64,000 nucleotides of DNA from NCBI GenBank assembly GCA_037892935.1, contig JAYXKI010000018.1:1-64000 (forward strand). The letters are read 5' to 3'. A program made the translations under genes and the position numbers. Below the pieces are notes generated by a model. That model made no database searches, had not been told where the DNA came from, and was given only the letters and a program-made list of their open reading frames with translations. Origin of the DNA: Phlebopus portentosus. Taxonomy: Eukaryota; Basidiomycota; Agaricomycetes; Boletales; Boletinellaceae. Positions 41,802 to 53,200 of the stretch are shown here, piece after piece (position 1 is the stretch's first letter; each line of letters starts with the position of its first letter).

Positions 41802-43763
41802 TGTAGTGCCCTGGCCAGTCCTGTGCCAGGACACTCATACTATGGCTCTCCCCTACTTCAGATACCATATCCCTTCGCTGCCTACACCTCAGAGGACCAG
41901 GGCATACTCATACCACACTCTAGAGGCCATACGAGCACATATCTATAGATTCTAGCCTACACTTCCCCCTGCGGCGCCCTCCAAGAGCCCAGACGAGTCC
42001 GCCGCTGGCTCCCTGGCACCCATACACATCCGCTGAAGGCTCCTACCCAGCACCAGACACCATAGGAGATGTCCCCCAATCATTATAGGCCTTCGTTATT
42101 ACGATTCCTCATACGTACAGGCTCGAGGCGGATTTGGACACCCCTGCGGCGGCCCCCCAAGCCTCAGATCGGTCCGGCGGCCACTCAGGCGTCCTCAGGT
42201 GCCCTCGCCAAGGCCTCCTACAACTTACCAGGCAGTCCCCCAAGGCCTATGGATTTATCTAGTATCATCCCTGCTCATATGCCACTAAAGGCCGCAGTTT
42301 TACGAATCCGCCGCCGATCGAGCGGCGACTTGCAGATCCGCCGCTCCGGCGCCCTCCTTAGTTACCATGGATCGCCTACACTCTATATTGAGTGCGGCAG
42401 CGGCCTTGGGCGGCCCAGAGACCCTGACTGATGCGCCCTCGATCTCATATACGCGATATCGGCCTCCGAACATCGGCCCCGACGTTTCCCGACTTCCCCC
42501 CAAGCGGCGGGCGACTCTAGACCATATATGGCAGTCAGGCATGTGGTACAGCGGCGTGCCAAGCCACCGACCGCCGCTGCCAAGCCAGACTCCGCCGGCG
42601 CCCGTTTTATTGCAGATACACGATATATCATACTATTGGATAGCCCTCTCACGTTGGCGCTGCCGTACGCCTCCTAGATGCTCCGGCGGCGGCCCTTGGC
42701 GAGCCCAGTGACTCAGGAGATGTTGTCAGACAGTAGGACTCATCGGCGAGAGCAGTAGAGTATATATAGAGTGTATATTCATCAGTATACGAGAGATAGA
42801 CGGGATAGAGAGCATATACAGCACCCAAGGGCCAGGGTTCGAGATTCCCTCACTCTGAGCTCCCCCTCATGTACTGAGCTCCCCCATTGACTATATACTA
42901 CCCTTGACTCGTCGTTCTATTCTCCTTCGGCGCCTCTGACATTTAGTGTGTGAGTTAGGACTGGGAACCTACCCCCAAACGTCCACCGCACTCCATTGTA
43001 CCTGTCGGGCGGCCTCTATTCGACCTCGGCGGCCCTCCGGCGACACAGGCCTTCTGTCCTACACCCCTGCGGCGTCTTTTCCAGTTACTCGCCGCACGTT
43101 GTCCCTTATATTCATCATATACGGCCCCTACCTTTCATTTATCCAGTTTACGCTACCGCGGCGGATTTGTACACACTCCCTCGTCCCCGGCGGCCCCCTA
43201 TTCGACCTCGGCGGCCCTCCGGCGACACAGGCCTTCCATTGTATTCCCCCTCGGCGTCTTTTTCACCTACTCGCCGCACGTTACGCCTCGTATCCGTCGT
43301 ATACGGTCCCTACCTTTCATTTATCCAGTTTACGCTACTGCGGCGGATTTGTACACACTCCCTCGTCCCCGGCGGCCCCCTATTCGACCTCGGCGGCCCT
43401 CCGGCGACACAGGCCTTCCATTGTATTCCCCCTCGGCGTCTTTTTCACCTACTCGCCGCACGTTACGCCTCATATTCGTCATATACAGTTCCTAGCTTCC
43501 TCCTACTGAGATTGCGCTACTCCGGCGGACTCCTGTGACCTCCCCTTCTGTCCGGCGGACCTACTACTCCATTCCTTTCATACCTCGGCGTCCATAGGCC
43601 ACTCCCCGACGTCTCTGACGGTTTTGGCACCTGCCAGGTGGTTAGTGGTTAGAGTCTGATAGCTCGAGGCTTCGTTTCTGGAGGTTTCTTCACACATTCA
43701 GCTCCCTTAGTAGGACGGACATCTGTAGCGCCTTCAGATAGAGAGACCACTCACTATACCACA
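41802..43763 (+). repeat. Element E 5' LTR (1962 bp)
   Basis: Starts TGTAGTGCCCTGG and ends ATACCACA. TATATATA at 42761-42768 is the likely core promoter. Three copies of a 182-bp tandem repeat lie at about 43016-43500. Confidence 0.95.
43016..43500 (+). repeat. 182-bp tandem repeats in the E LTR
   Basis: TTCGACCTCGGCGGCCC recurs at 43019, 43201 and 43383, followed by near-identical sequence; the third unit is partial. The same array is at about 48352-48836. Open frames of 180-187 codons over it are by-products of a stop-poor repeat. Confidence 0.88.
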
Positions 43764-43766
43764 TCT

Positions 43767-43785
43767 TGGAGCCCACCAGCGAGGG
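43767..43785 (+). promoter_or_regulatory. Primer-binding site of element E
   Basis: TGGAGCCCACCAGCGAGGG begins three bases after the LTR and matches the sites of C and D. Confidence 0.65.
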
Positions 43786-43880
43786 AGCTGTTTGTTTTTG
43801 AAGACCCTTCCCTCCCACCCTTATTTTCGCCGTTTTTCAACTTTTCAATACTCCGGCGGACTGCCAAGGCCTTCGGCGCC

Positions 43881-46262
43881 ATGACACTCCCTCAATTCAT
43901 CGATCCTGATGATCTCCCATTCGCCGGACCCTCTCCTACCATCTCAGGCTTCACTATGCCACTCCCTGGCGACAAATCTATCCCCAAAATCGACGTTTCT
44001 GGCTCCCCAACCTCTATACCTAGGTTTTTTGACACTGTCTACCTCCTTGGACGAACCGCCGGCCTCTCAGACTGCCATATCATCGCCTGGGCTCGCTTCT
44101 ATGCACCGGCGAAAGAACAACCTCTCTGGAGGCACTGCGCCGAAGTGGCAGGCGATAACTATTCTGCCTTCCGAGACGCCGCACTCAAGATGTACCCACA
44201 TTCCCGACCGGTTTACACCCTCCAAGACCTCCGGCGCCTCATTTTATCGACTCAGGCACTCCCCGGCTTCACCCTAGAGTCCTACGGCGGATTTCTGCAA
44301 GACTTCCACAGAGTTTCTGGGTACTTACTGCGAAATGGCGAAATTTCGACGTTTGAAGAACAACGAATGTTTATGGAAGGAATCCCCGCCGCCTATCACA
44401 GGGAACTCAACTTCTCCCTTCGCCTGACTGACCCAGAACACGCCGCCGGCATTCCCTGGCCAGTAGAAGCAGTGACAGACGAAATCCAGCGAATTGTCAA
44501 GGTACAACAGGTTTTAGCATATACCGAGTCCCCAGCACCCCTAGTCGAGGCCTACTATGCCAGCACAAGTCCCCCGGCCATCAGTCACATCCAGAACACC
44601 CTCGGCATCGACGCCCATGCCAAAAACAAGCCGCCGATGCCTGCAGCACCAGCAGCCAATGGTCTATACGCCTTGCCGGTGAATGTATGGCCTCCTCAGC
44701 CAAAACTGAGCCCCTCGCTGATGCCTACCAATGCCCTGATCACTTCGCCGGCCCCATGGCATGTCCAGCGGCCTACTCTAGCCTTGCCCTCGACATTTTC
44801 GCCAGTTGCACACCAGGCCCAGCCCACACACTTTCTGGACATGCAAAAGTGTTCTTCAGCCCCCAATGCATTCGCCGCTGACTTTCCTGCTCCGCCGCTG
44901 CCACCCCCTGCCAAATGCAAAGCCTCGGCAGATGATTCTAGCCTACAGAACATCACTACCATCCCTCTGGCGTACCCCCCAGCCCTAGCGGCCTCATGTA
45001 ATGCCCTAGACCAATGGCCCATACCTGGTGTCTCTCTCATTCCGGCGACTCATGAACAGTTCTATCGGCGGCCAGACCCCGGCACCCCTGCTCCCTATTT
45101 GGCCTCGGCGAACCTCAGGCAACCTTCCAAGCATCCCCCTGAAGGTTCCCAAGCCCCGCCGGCGGCTCAGGCCTGCAGTATTTGTGGTTTTACGACACAC
45201 CGAACAGCGAAATGCCCTACACGAAGCTTCCTACTCAATTCTGGCATTACTGTAGCTGACATGCGCGGCCGCCTCATGCAACCTGATGGCAGGCCTTTCA
45301 CTGGCAATCACTCTGGAGGCCGCATCTTAGATCAGCTGAATCATTACTTTACTCGGAACGTGAACATGATACCTCTCGGACTGCAAATACCTATTCTACC
45401 GCTTCCAGATGACCTAGGCCTCGCTTCGGCGCCCCAGGAACTGCCTTCCAACCGCCGCCGCAAGCCTCCTAGACAATGGGGCGTCCCCCAGGACACTCCA
45501 GGCGCCAGCCACACGCCTCAGGCGAAGTTACAGGGCCAGACGCCGCCAAACAACACCTGCGGCGCCTCTATGGTACTTGAACAGCTCCCAGACATGTCCC
45601 CCAGCCCGGCCACTGCTCCCCAAGTCAGGAAAGTACCCTCACCCTTCGGCACCATCCTCCCCAAGCCCACGGCGGCGATTCCAGATGACCCAGACGAGCC
45701 AATTAATCCGCCGATCCAACACAGCAAAGCGTACATGAAGGCCTACTCACGTCAAGCATCCCTCACCAATGCCGCAGACACGCCGCCGCCCTGGAAACCA
45801 CCGGCCGGCTTCCCTAAGGTCCTAGACAAGCCCCTAGCACCAGCAGTCGTCCCCTTGCATGAGATCAACGTCCGCCTGAATGATACATTACAGGTTAATG
45901 GTGTCCTCGACTCTGGAAGTTCATTTATTGGTATTCCCCGACGTATATGGCGACAAATAAAATCGCCGGCCTGCATTTCCAACCCCACACACATCCAGAC
46001 AGCCTCGCTGAACCCCAGCCAGAGCTCCCACATCATCCCCTGTGTCAAAATTTCACTCCCTGGGTTCTCTATGCATGCGCCGGTCTACATACTCGAAAAT
46101 GCGCCGTTTGACCTCCTCCTTGGCCGGCCCTTCTTTGCACACACTCATGCTGTCACTGCAGACCTCGACGAACACTTCCAGACCCTCTACATCACAGATC
46201 CAGTCACCGGCGAAGTTTTCTGCTTGCCTACAAGCCCCAGAACGCCTCCGCCGGTGCCCTAA
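43881..46262 (+). CDS. gag: Element E gag-protease (793 aa)
   Basis: Real ATG and one uninterrupted frame. The core near the N terminus (MPLPGDKSIPKIDVSGSP) matches D (MPYPGDRRAPKFNASGDP), as do LGRTAGLSDCHIIAWARFYA-like residues further on. A zinc knuckle CSICGFTTHRTAKC is at about 432-445. A Pro-rich linker follows, then a retropepsin domain with intact DSGSS (Asp about 677) and LLGRPFF. So gag and protease are one protein in this family, as in C. The predicted role is particle assembly and self-cleavage. Reverse transcription and integration must be supplied by another element. Its intact frame next to near-identical LTRs suggests recent activity. Confidence 0.92.
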   Translation: MTLPQFIDPDDLPFAGPSPTISGFTMPLPGDKSIPKIDVSGSPTSIPRFFDTVYLLGRTAGLSDCHIIAWARFYAPAKEQPLWRHCAEVAGDNYSAFRDAALKMYPHSRPVYTLQDLRRLILSTQALPGFTLESYGGFLQDFHRVSGYLLRNGEISTFEEQRMFMEGIPAAYHRELNFSLRLTDPEHAAGIPWPVEAVTDEIQRIVKVQQVLAYTESPAPLVEAYYASTSPPAISHIQNTLGIDAHAKNKPPMPAAPAANGLYALPVNVWPPQPKLSPSLMPTNALITSPAPWHVQRPTLALPSTFSPVAHQAQPTHFLDMQKCSSAPNAFAADFPAPPLPPPAKCKASADDSSLQNITTIPLAYPPALAASCNALDQWPIPGVSLIPATHEQFYRRPDPGTPAPYLASANLRQPSKHPPEGSQAPPAAQACSICGFTTHRTAKCPTRSFLLNSGITVADMRGRLMQPDGRPFTGNHSGGRILDQLNHYFTRNVNMIPLGLQIPILPLPDDLGLASAPQELPSNRRRKPPRQWGVPQDTPGASHTPQAKLQGQTPPNNTCGASMVLEQLPDMSPSPATAPQVRKVPSPFGTILPKPTAAIPDDPDEPINPPIQHSKAYMKAYSRQASLTNAADTPPPWKPPAGFPKVLDKPLAPAVVPLHEINVRLNDTLQVNGVLDSGSSFIGIPRRIWRQIKSPACISNPTHIQTASLNPSQSSHIIPCVKISLPGFSMHAPVYILENAPFDLLLGRPFFAHTHAVTADLDEHFQTLYITDPVTGEVFCLPTSPRTPPPVP

Positions 46263-47137
46263 CAAAGGCCTAACTGATGTAGCACACTGCAGCGAACCCC
46301 CCCAGCACCGGTACTCGAATCAGGACACCCTTTAATCACTATCTCATGCCCAACACCATCCCTCACCATCCTGCCTTAGCTCCCAGGCAACCTCATCGCT
46401 GGTACAGCCCCGGCAATCAAAGAAATCTACGCCTCGGCGACATTTTCAATGTCTACAAGCTCCCCCGCCCCAGAATTCTCATGGCCGGCCCCTGCGGCGG
46501 CCAGAGACGCCTCCCTACACTACAATACCCCCCAGACGCCGCCGAAGCCTGCGGCGCCTCCTCCGAGTGATGCCCACTCCTCCTACACATTTTCGGCGAA
46601 ATGCCCCCCCAAGCCCCCCTCAGTGCAATACAGCCAACCCCTGGCCACGCCGCCAGCCCGGCCATGCACAAACACATCCCCTCAGGCTGAATGAAGCCCT
46701 CCCAGACGCCGCCGATGCCTGCGGCGCCTCCTCCGAGTGATGCCCACTCCTCCTACACATTTTCGGCGAAATGCCCCCCCAAGCCCCCCTCAGCACAATA
46801 CAGCCAATTCCTGGCCTCGGCGCCACTCCGGCCACACACAGACATATCCCCTTAGGCCAAGAGACGCCTCCCCATGCATCTACGCCGCCGCCGAACACTG
46901 GCACACACTGGAACAAACACCTGCGGCGACACCAGCCCTCCGAAGCGGCCAATACTTGAGATTTCACAAATCCATCCACCGCCAACCCGGCCCCTTCGTC
47001 CCATACCCTCCAAATTCACTCCTCTATCACCCCCTTCTATCGGCGACCAGCCACACCACCATACAGCCCTTATTTTAACTTCGGCCCACTGTATACAGCC
47101 TTTTTTTTAATGATTTTTTTATATAGTAACCTGGAGA
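46263..47137 (+). other. Element E 3' non-coding region with a duplicated segment
   Basis: No coding is seen. A segment of about 160 bp (about 46532-46693) is repeated at about 46694-46855, with the shared core GCCTGCGGCGCCTCCTCC. The region ends in a T-rich stretch and CCTGGAGA next to the LTR, comparable to CCGGGAGA in C. Confidence 0.75.
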
Positions 47138-49099
47138 TGTAGTGCCCTGGCCAGTCCTGTGCCAGGACACTCATACTATGGCTCTCCCCTACTTCAGATA
47201 CCATATCCCTTCGCTGCCTACACCTCAGAGGACCAGGGCATACTCATACCACACTCTAGAGGCCATACGAGCACATATCTATAGATTCTAGCCTACACTT
47301 CCCCCTGCGGCGCCCTCCAAGAGCCCAGACGAGTCCGCCGCTGGCTCCCTGGCACCCATACACATCCGCTGAAGGCTCCTACCCAGCACCAGACACCATA
47401 GGAGATGTCCCCCAATCATTATAGGCCTTCGTTATTACGATTCCTCATACGTACAGGCTCGAGGCGGATTTGGACACCCCTGCGGCGGCCCCCCAAGCCT
47501 CAGATCGGTCCGGCGGCCACTCAGGCGTCCTCAGGTGCCCTCGCCAAGGCCTCCTACAACTTACCAGGCAGTCCCCCAAGGCCTATGGATTTATCTAGTA
47601 TCATCCCTGCTCATATGCCACTAAAGGCCGCAGTTTTACGAATCCGCCGCCGATCGAGCGGCGACTTGCAGATCCGCCGCTCCGGCGCCCTCCTTAGTTA
47701 CCATGGATCGCCTACACTCTATATTGAGTGCGGCGGCGGCCTTGGGCGGCCCAGAGACCCTGACTGATGCGCCCTCGATCTCATATACGCGATATCGGCC
47801 TCCGAACATTGGCCCCGACGTTTCCCGACTTCCCCCCAAGCGGCGGGCGACTCTAGACCATATATGGCAGTCAGGCATGTGGTACAGCGGCGTGCCAAGC
47901 CACCGACCGCCGCTGCCAAGCCAGACTCCGCCGGCGCCCGTTTTATTGCAGATACACGATATATCATACTATTGGATAGCCCTCTCACGTTGGCGCTGCC
48001 GTACGCCTCCTAGATGCTCCGGCGGCGGCCCTTGGCGAGCCCAGTGACTCAGGAGATGTTGTCAGACAGTAGGACTCATCGGCGAGAGCAGTAGAGTATA
48101 TATAGAGTGTATATTCATCAGTATACGAGAGATAGACGGGATAGAGAGCATATACAGCACCCAAGGGCCAGGGTTCGAGATTCCCTCACTCTGAGCTCCC
48201 CCTCATGTACTGAGCTCCCCCATTGACTATATACTACCCTTGACTCGTCGTTCTATTCTCCTTCGGCGCCTCTGACATTTAGTGTGTGAGTTAGGACTGG
48301 GAACCTACCCCCAAACGTCCACCGCACTCCATTGTACCTGTCGGGCGGCCTCTATTCGACCTCGGCGGCCCTCCGGCGACACAGGCCTTCTGTCCTACAC
48401 CCCTGCGGCGTCTTTTCCAGTTACTCGCCGCACGTTGTCCCTTATATTCATCATATACGGCCCCTACCTTTCATTTATCCAGTTTACGCTACCGCGGCGG
48501 ATTTGTACACACTCCCTCGTCCCCGGCGGCCCCCTATTCGACCTCGGCGGCCCTCCGGCGACACAGGCCTTCCATTGTATTCCCCCTCGGCGTCTTTTTC
48601 ACCTACTCGCCGCACGTTACGCCTCGTATCCGTCGTATACGGTCCCTACCTTTCATTTATCCAGTTTACGCTACTGCGGCGGATTTGTACACACTCCCTC
48701 GTCCCCGGCGGCCCCCTATTCGACCTCGGCGGCCCTCCGGCGACACAGGCCTTCCATTGTATTCCCCCTCGGCGTCTTTTTCACCTACTCGCCGCACGTT
48801 ACGCCTCATATTCGTCATATACAGTTCCTAGCTTCCTCCTACTGAGATTGCGCTACTCCGGCGGACTCCTGTGACCTCCCCTTCTGTCCGGCGGACCTAC
48901 TACTCCATTCCTTTCATACCTCGGCGTCCATAGGCCACTCCCCGACGTCTCTGACGGTTTTGGCACCTGCCAGGTGGTTAGTGGTTAGAGTCTGATAGCT
49001 CGAGGCTTCGTTTCTGGAGGTTTCTTCACACATTCAGCTCCCTTAGTAGGACGGACATCTGTAGCGCCTTCAGATAGAGAGACCATTCACTATACCACA
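47138..49099 (+). repeat. Element E 3' LTR (1962 bp)
   Basis: Same length as the 5' LTR. Differences seen: A/G in the GCGGC(A/G)GCGG run, C/T in AACAT(C/T)GG and C/T near the end (GACCA(C/T)TCAC). Confidence 0.95.
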
Positions 49100-49410
49100 C
49101 CGCCTCCACCCTCGCCAGTGATCATTGATGAACAGGAAGAATACGAGGTTGAAGAAATACTTGATTTGCATTTACATCAAGGAAAGCTTCAGTTCCTGGT
49201 CAAGTGGGTTGGGTACAAAGAAGTGACATGGCAACCAGAGTCTGATGTCAAGGATAATGCAAAGGAATCGATTCAGGAATTCTATCGCAAATATCCTGGG
49301 GCTCTAAGAAAGCTAGCTATACCTCGACGAAACCTGTGAGCACTGTACAGATTCATGTCATTGGAAGGACTATGTGGTTGGTTGGGACACCCAACCTTGA
49401 AGGGGGGAGT
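49100..49410 (+). pseudogene. pol: Element H pol, C-terminal chromodomain fragment
   Basis: It resumes after E with CCGCCTCCACC and encodes YEVEEILDLHLHQGKLQ...VKWVGYKEVTWQPE (49139-49290), then ends at a TGA near 49337 and the CCAACCTTGAAGGGGGG end. No TGTAAGG LTR follows. Confidence 0.85.
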
Positions 49411-49916
49411 AAAAAATTTAGCTAAGCATCTCGTTAAGGATGAAATTTAAAATCTCTTTGTTAGGATCTCGATGTGTCCGAAATCCTACACGAGATGCTA
49501 AATCTCGTTGGATACAAGATTTAAAATTTAATTGCCACATCTCATAAACACCGAGATTTTGACGCACTCATCGCGCGATTAACGCGCGATTGGAGCGCGA
49601 CCGTTGCACGACCACTGTGCGACCAGCACGCAATGAATGATTTTCTTTGTTTTCATCCTCGATTTCCTACTTTTAAGGTGATCATCTTACTTGTATGCGA
49701 TTTACTGTCTGTGATAGACCTAATCTCTGTTCTTAAAGTGCCTTTCAACAATCCATCCATACTGAAGAAATGCATCCGCACACTTATTGTATCAAAAGAT
49801 CTATACGGTCCTGGTATCTTAAATCACATATCATGCTCCAGGGTATTCTCTCGGTCCATTCTGCAAAAGCTCTTGTAAGTATGTGATGTTATACGGAGTC
49901 ACTTTTAAATCACGTG
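49411..49916. other. Unassigned AT-rich DNA between H and I
   Basis: About 500 bp without a supportable gene. It starts with an imperfect inverted repeat (arms 49418-49440 and 49484-49502) and contains an 11-bp-period array at about 49570-49634. It may be the remnant of a different LTR or the sequence that H inserted into. Confidence 0.5.
49570..49634. repeat. Degenerate 11-bp-period tandem repeat
   Basis: Successive 11-mers ATCGCGCGATT, AACGCGCGATT, GGAGCGCGACC, GTTGCACGACC, ACTGTGCGACC. The decay is mostly CG to CA/TG. Confidence 0.6.
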
Positions 49917-50276
49917 TGTTAGGCGGCGAGACTAACAGGCGTCGATCTCGAGGCGGCCAACACAACAACAAACAACTGGCTAATGCAAGTTGCCGGGCTA
50001 TACGCACACTATGTCGCAGTGAAGGTAAGTAGAATAGAAAGACAAGGAACGAAAGAGTCAAACTATCTACTTATATAGACTTCGAGCATGGGAAAGGTCT
50101 ACTCTAATGGGAAGCCACATGACAAGGAATGGGATGATTAGTGAGCATGATAGAACGTTGTGGAATGTTCCAGCAAATGGATGAATACACGACAAGAAAA
50201 ATAAAAGAAAAGGAAAAAGAATATTAAAATAAATGATGATGTAAGAAAAGAAAAGGAAAATGTTCGAGTCCTTACA
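49917..50276 (-). repeat. Element I LTR, left copy (3' LTR)
   Basis: From TGTTAGGCGG to CCTTACA. Only one copy of the CTATGTCGCAGTGAAGGTAAG block remains, where other LTRs have two. Confidence 0.9.
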
Positions 50277-53200
50277 TCACCCCCTCTCAAGGTTGGGCGT
50301 CCCGACCAACCACATAAGCCTTCTGAGGACGTGAACTTGTACAGTGCTTGCAGGCTTTGTCGAGGTATCATTAACTTTCTTGGAGCTCCAGGATGTTTGC
50401 GATAGAATTCTTGAGTTGATTCCTGCGCATTATCCTTGACGTCGGATTCTGGCTGCCATGTCGCTTCCTCATATCCAACCTACTTGACCAAGAATTGGAG
50501 CCTGCCTCGATGTAGATGTGAGTCGAGTATTTCTTCAACCTCGCACTCTTCCTGTTCATCAATGATCACTGGTGGGGGTGGAGGCAGCTTCTTTTGTGAT
50601 TTGAAAGACGGTTGAATGGCCGGTTTGAGCAGGATCTCGTTAAAGACGGGATGAACATGTTTCCATGTCTTCGGGATCTTTAGCTTATATGCACTTGCGC
50701 CCACCTTTTCCATAACCTCAAACAGGCCAAACCATTTGTCGTCCATCTTCTTTGTCGGTCGGATCGTCTTAATGTTTCGACCATCCAAGAAGACCTTTTG
50801 TCCCATCTCATAGACTACCGACTTTCCAGTGTGACGATCGTAAAAGCGCTTCATGTCTTTATTGGCCTGGATCAGATTGGCCTGAGCAAGTTTGTGTATT
50901 TCCTTGACATGTTTGGCAAACTCTTCTGCCGATAGATTAGACGATGTCGTTCCAACACCGGTAAAGCCTGAAGGGTGTTGTCCTGTGTTGACTAAGAAAG
51001 GTGATAGTTTGATTGCTGAATGTTCGTGATTGTTGTGCGCAAACTCTGCAAGAGCTAACCAGTCCGCCCAGTCCGATTGTTGATGATTGATGTATAGTCG
51101 AAGGTACTGTTCGAGTTCTTGATTAACTCATTCTATCTGCCCATCTGTTTGAGGGTGGTACGCCGTTGATGGATTGCCTTTGATGTGAAGGAGTTTGTAC
51201 AACTCCCTCATCATCTTTGCATCGAATTGTACTCCTCGATCATGAATGATCTTTCAAGGTAACCCGTGCAACCAGAAGATATGGTCCCTGTAAATCCTCG
51301 CCATTCCTTCTGCCATCAGTTTCGTCATCGTTGGTATCACATGAATTTGTTTGCTGAAGCGGTCGACTACAACACAGATTGCATTAAACCCATTTGACTC
51401 TGGCAATTCTCCGATCAGGTCGACCGTGACAACTTGCCATGGCGCCTCCGGCACCTCATTCGAGTGCAAAACCTTTGCCCTTGTTGTCCTGAGGGCCTTT
51501 GTTCACTAACAATGATCACATCCCCGCACGTAGCTCCTGACATCGACGTACATGTTAGGCCACCAGAAACTTCTGTTTGCCAGTGCAACTATCTTGTTCA
51601 CTCCTGGGTGGCCTGCCAATGTCGAGTCGTGGCACTCTCTCATTACTTCCTCCCTCACGCTCATCGGTATGAAAAAGTTTTGGAATTTCTTGGTCTTCGT
51701 CATCGAGAGCTTAACCGTCACTTCCTTCTTCCACAACCCGTCCACAAACACTAAGTTCGCCGGTCTCTCTTCCTCACTCAACTCCATTTGTGCCTTTTGA
51801 GTCTTCTTGATCAGCACGTCTCTTGACGTCTCTACCACCCCTCTGACCAGCCATTCGTCTCTGATGAACGTGACGTCCTCATTATCCTATTCACCCTTGT
51901 TGTAGTCAGCCCGACGTGACAATATGTCAGCCTTGCCCAACATCTTCCCTGGCTTGTGTACTAACGTGAAGTCGAATTCGGCTAAGTCAAGTTGCCAACG
52001 AGCTTGTTGACAATTCAACTTTTGAGGCGATCAGAAATACGTCAAGTTTGCATGATCGGTCCACACTTCAAAGGGTCTCTTGGCTCCTTGGAGGTATTGT
52101 CGCCATTCCTTAAGAGCTTGAACGATTGTGAGCATCTCTTTGTCATAGATCTCATAATTTTGTTCGGCCTCCAAGAAGGTCGACGATTGATAGGCTATCA
52201 CCTTCCACTTGTCGTCTTGTTTCTAAAGGAGCACTCCTCCAGACGCAAAGTCCGACGCATCTGCTTCGACCCGGAAAGGACCCTCCTCATTCGGTATGGC
52301 TAGAACTGGAGGACTACTCAACTGACCCTTCAACTCTTCGAATGCTCGTTGTTCCTCCTCTCCCCACTTCCATTCCACCTTTCCTGTCAGCACCATCAGT
52401 GGTTTAACGACAGAGCTATAGTCCTTTATGAATCGTCACAACCAATTCCCTAGTCCCAGGAATTGTTGCAGTTTGTGAACGTTCCATGGGATCGGCCACT
52501 CTTGAACTGCTGCCGTCTTTTTCGGATCCATTCGAACCTCACCATTACCGATGATGTGTCTGAGATACTTAACTGTATCGACCTCAAACTCACATTTCTG
52601 CAGTTTCAGGAAAAGTCTGTTTTGGTGAAGGATCTCAAAGACTCGTTTGGTGTGCTTGCAATGTTCCTCCAGATTGTTCAAGAAAATGAGGATGTCGTCG
52701 AGGTAAATGATAACAATACCCTCATAGATTAGTTCTCAAAAGATATCGTTCATGAATCCTTGGAAAGTCGCTGGTGCGTTGCACAACCCGAAAAACATGA
52801 CTGTTGGTTCAAATAACCTAAGTTTGTCCTGAATGCTGCCTTCCATTCATCGCCTTCGCGGATCCGAATGTTATAGTATCCCCAATGAACGTTGAGCTTC
52901 ATGATATACTTCGCATCTTTGACCTTATTGATGAGCTCATTTATCAGTAGCAACGGGTACTTATTCTTGACCGTTCCTTCATTGAGCTTTCGATAGTCTT
53001 GGATCGCTCATAAGCTCCCATCTTCCTTCTTGATAAAGAAGAATGGAGATGCCATTAGGGATTTTGACTGTCGGATACGTCCTGATGCTAGGTTTTCCTC
53101 TATGAACTCCTTCATCGCCTCTTGTTACTTCGGCGACAATGGATAAACCTTGCAATCGCTGGGCTTGAAATCCGGCTTCACGTCTATAGCATAGTCCCAC

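Larger units (their letters stand above)
41802..49099 (+). mobile_element. Element E: very young non-autonomous gag-protease LTR element
   Basis: Two 1962-bp LTRs (41802-43763, 47138-49099) differ at three positions that I can find. The internal region (3374 bp) holds one gag-protease frame and about 0.9 kb of non-coding DNA; RT, RNase H and integrase are absent with no remnant. Gag core, primer-binding site, LTR start (TGTAGTG) and duplication (CCGC) match D, and the primer-binding site matches C. It must have used enzymes of a relative. Confidence 0.95.
36278..49410 (+). mobile_element. Element H: oldest, heavily mutated chromovirus, host of E and of the G-F-A-B-C/D stack
   Basis: Leader from 36278, gag about 36460-38310, pol 38340-41797 and, after E, 49100-49410. 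Its 5' end is left of the window because G inserted in its leader. No recognisable 3' LTR follows the end of pol at 49410. Numerous TGA/TAG codons, loss of the protease region and a 588-bp tandem duplication make it the most decayed copy. Confidence 0.82.

Noticed and set aside
42946..43538. Two overlapping open frames of 187 and 180 codons in the E LTR, repeated at 48282-48874
   Set aside because: They lie over the 182-bp tandem repeat. Because 182 is not a multiple of three, the same stop-poor unit is read in shifting frames. There is no motif, and they are in LTR sequence.
49570..49634. CRISPR-like array
   Set aside because: Units are 11 bp with no spacers, and the sequence is eukaryotic retrotransposon DNA.
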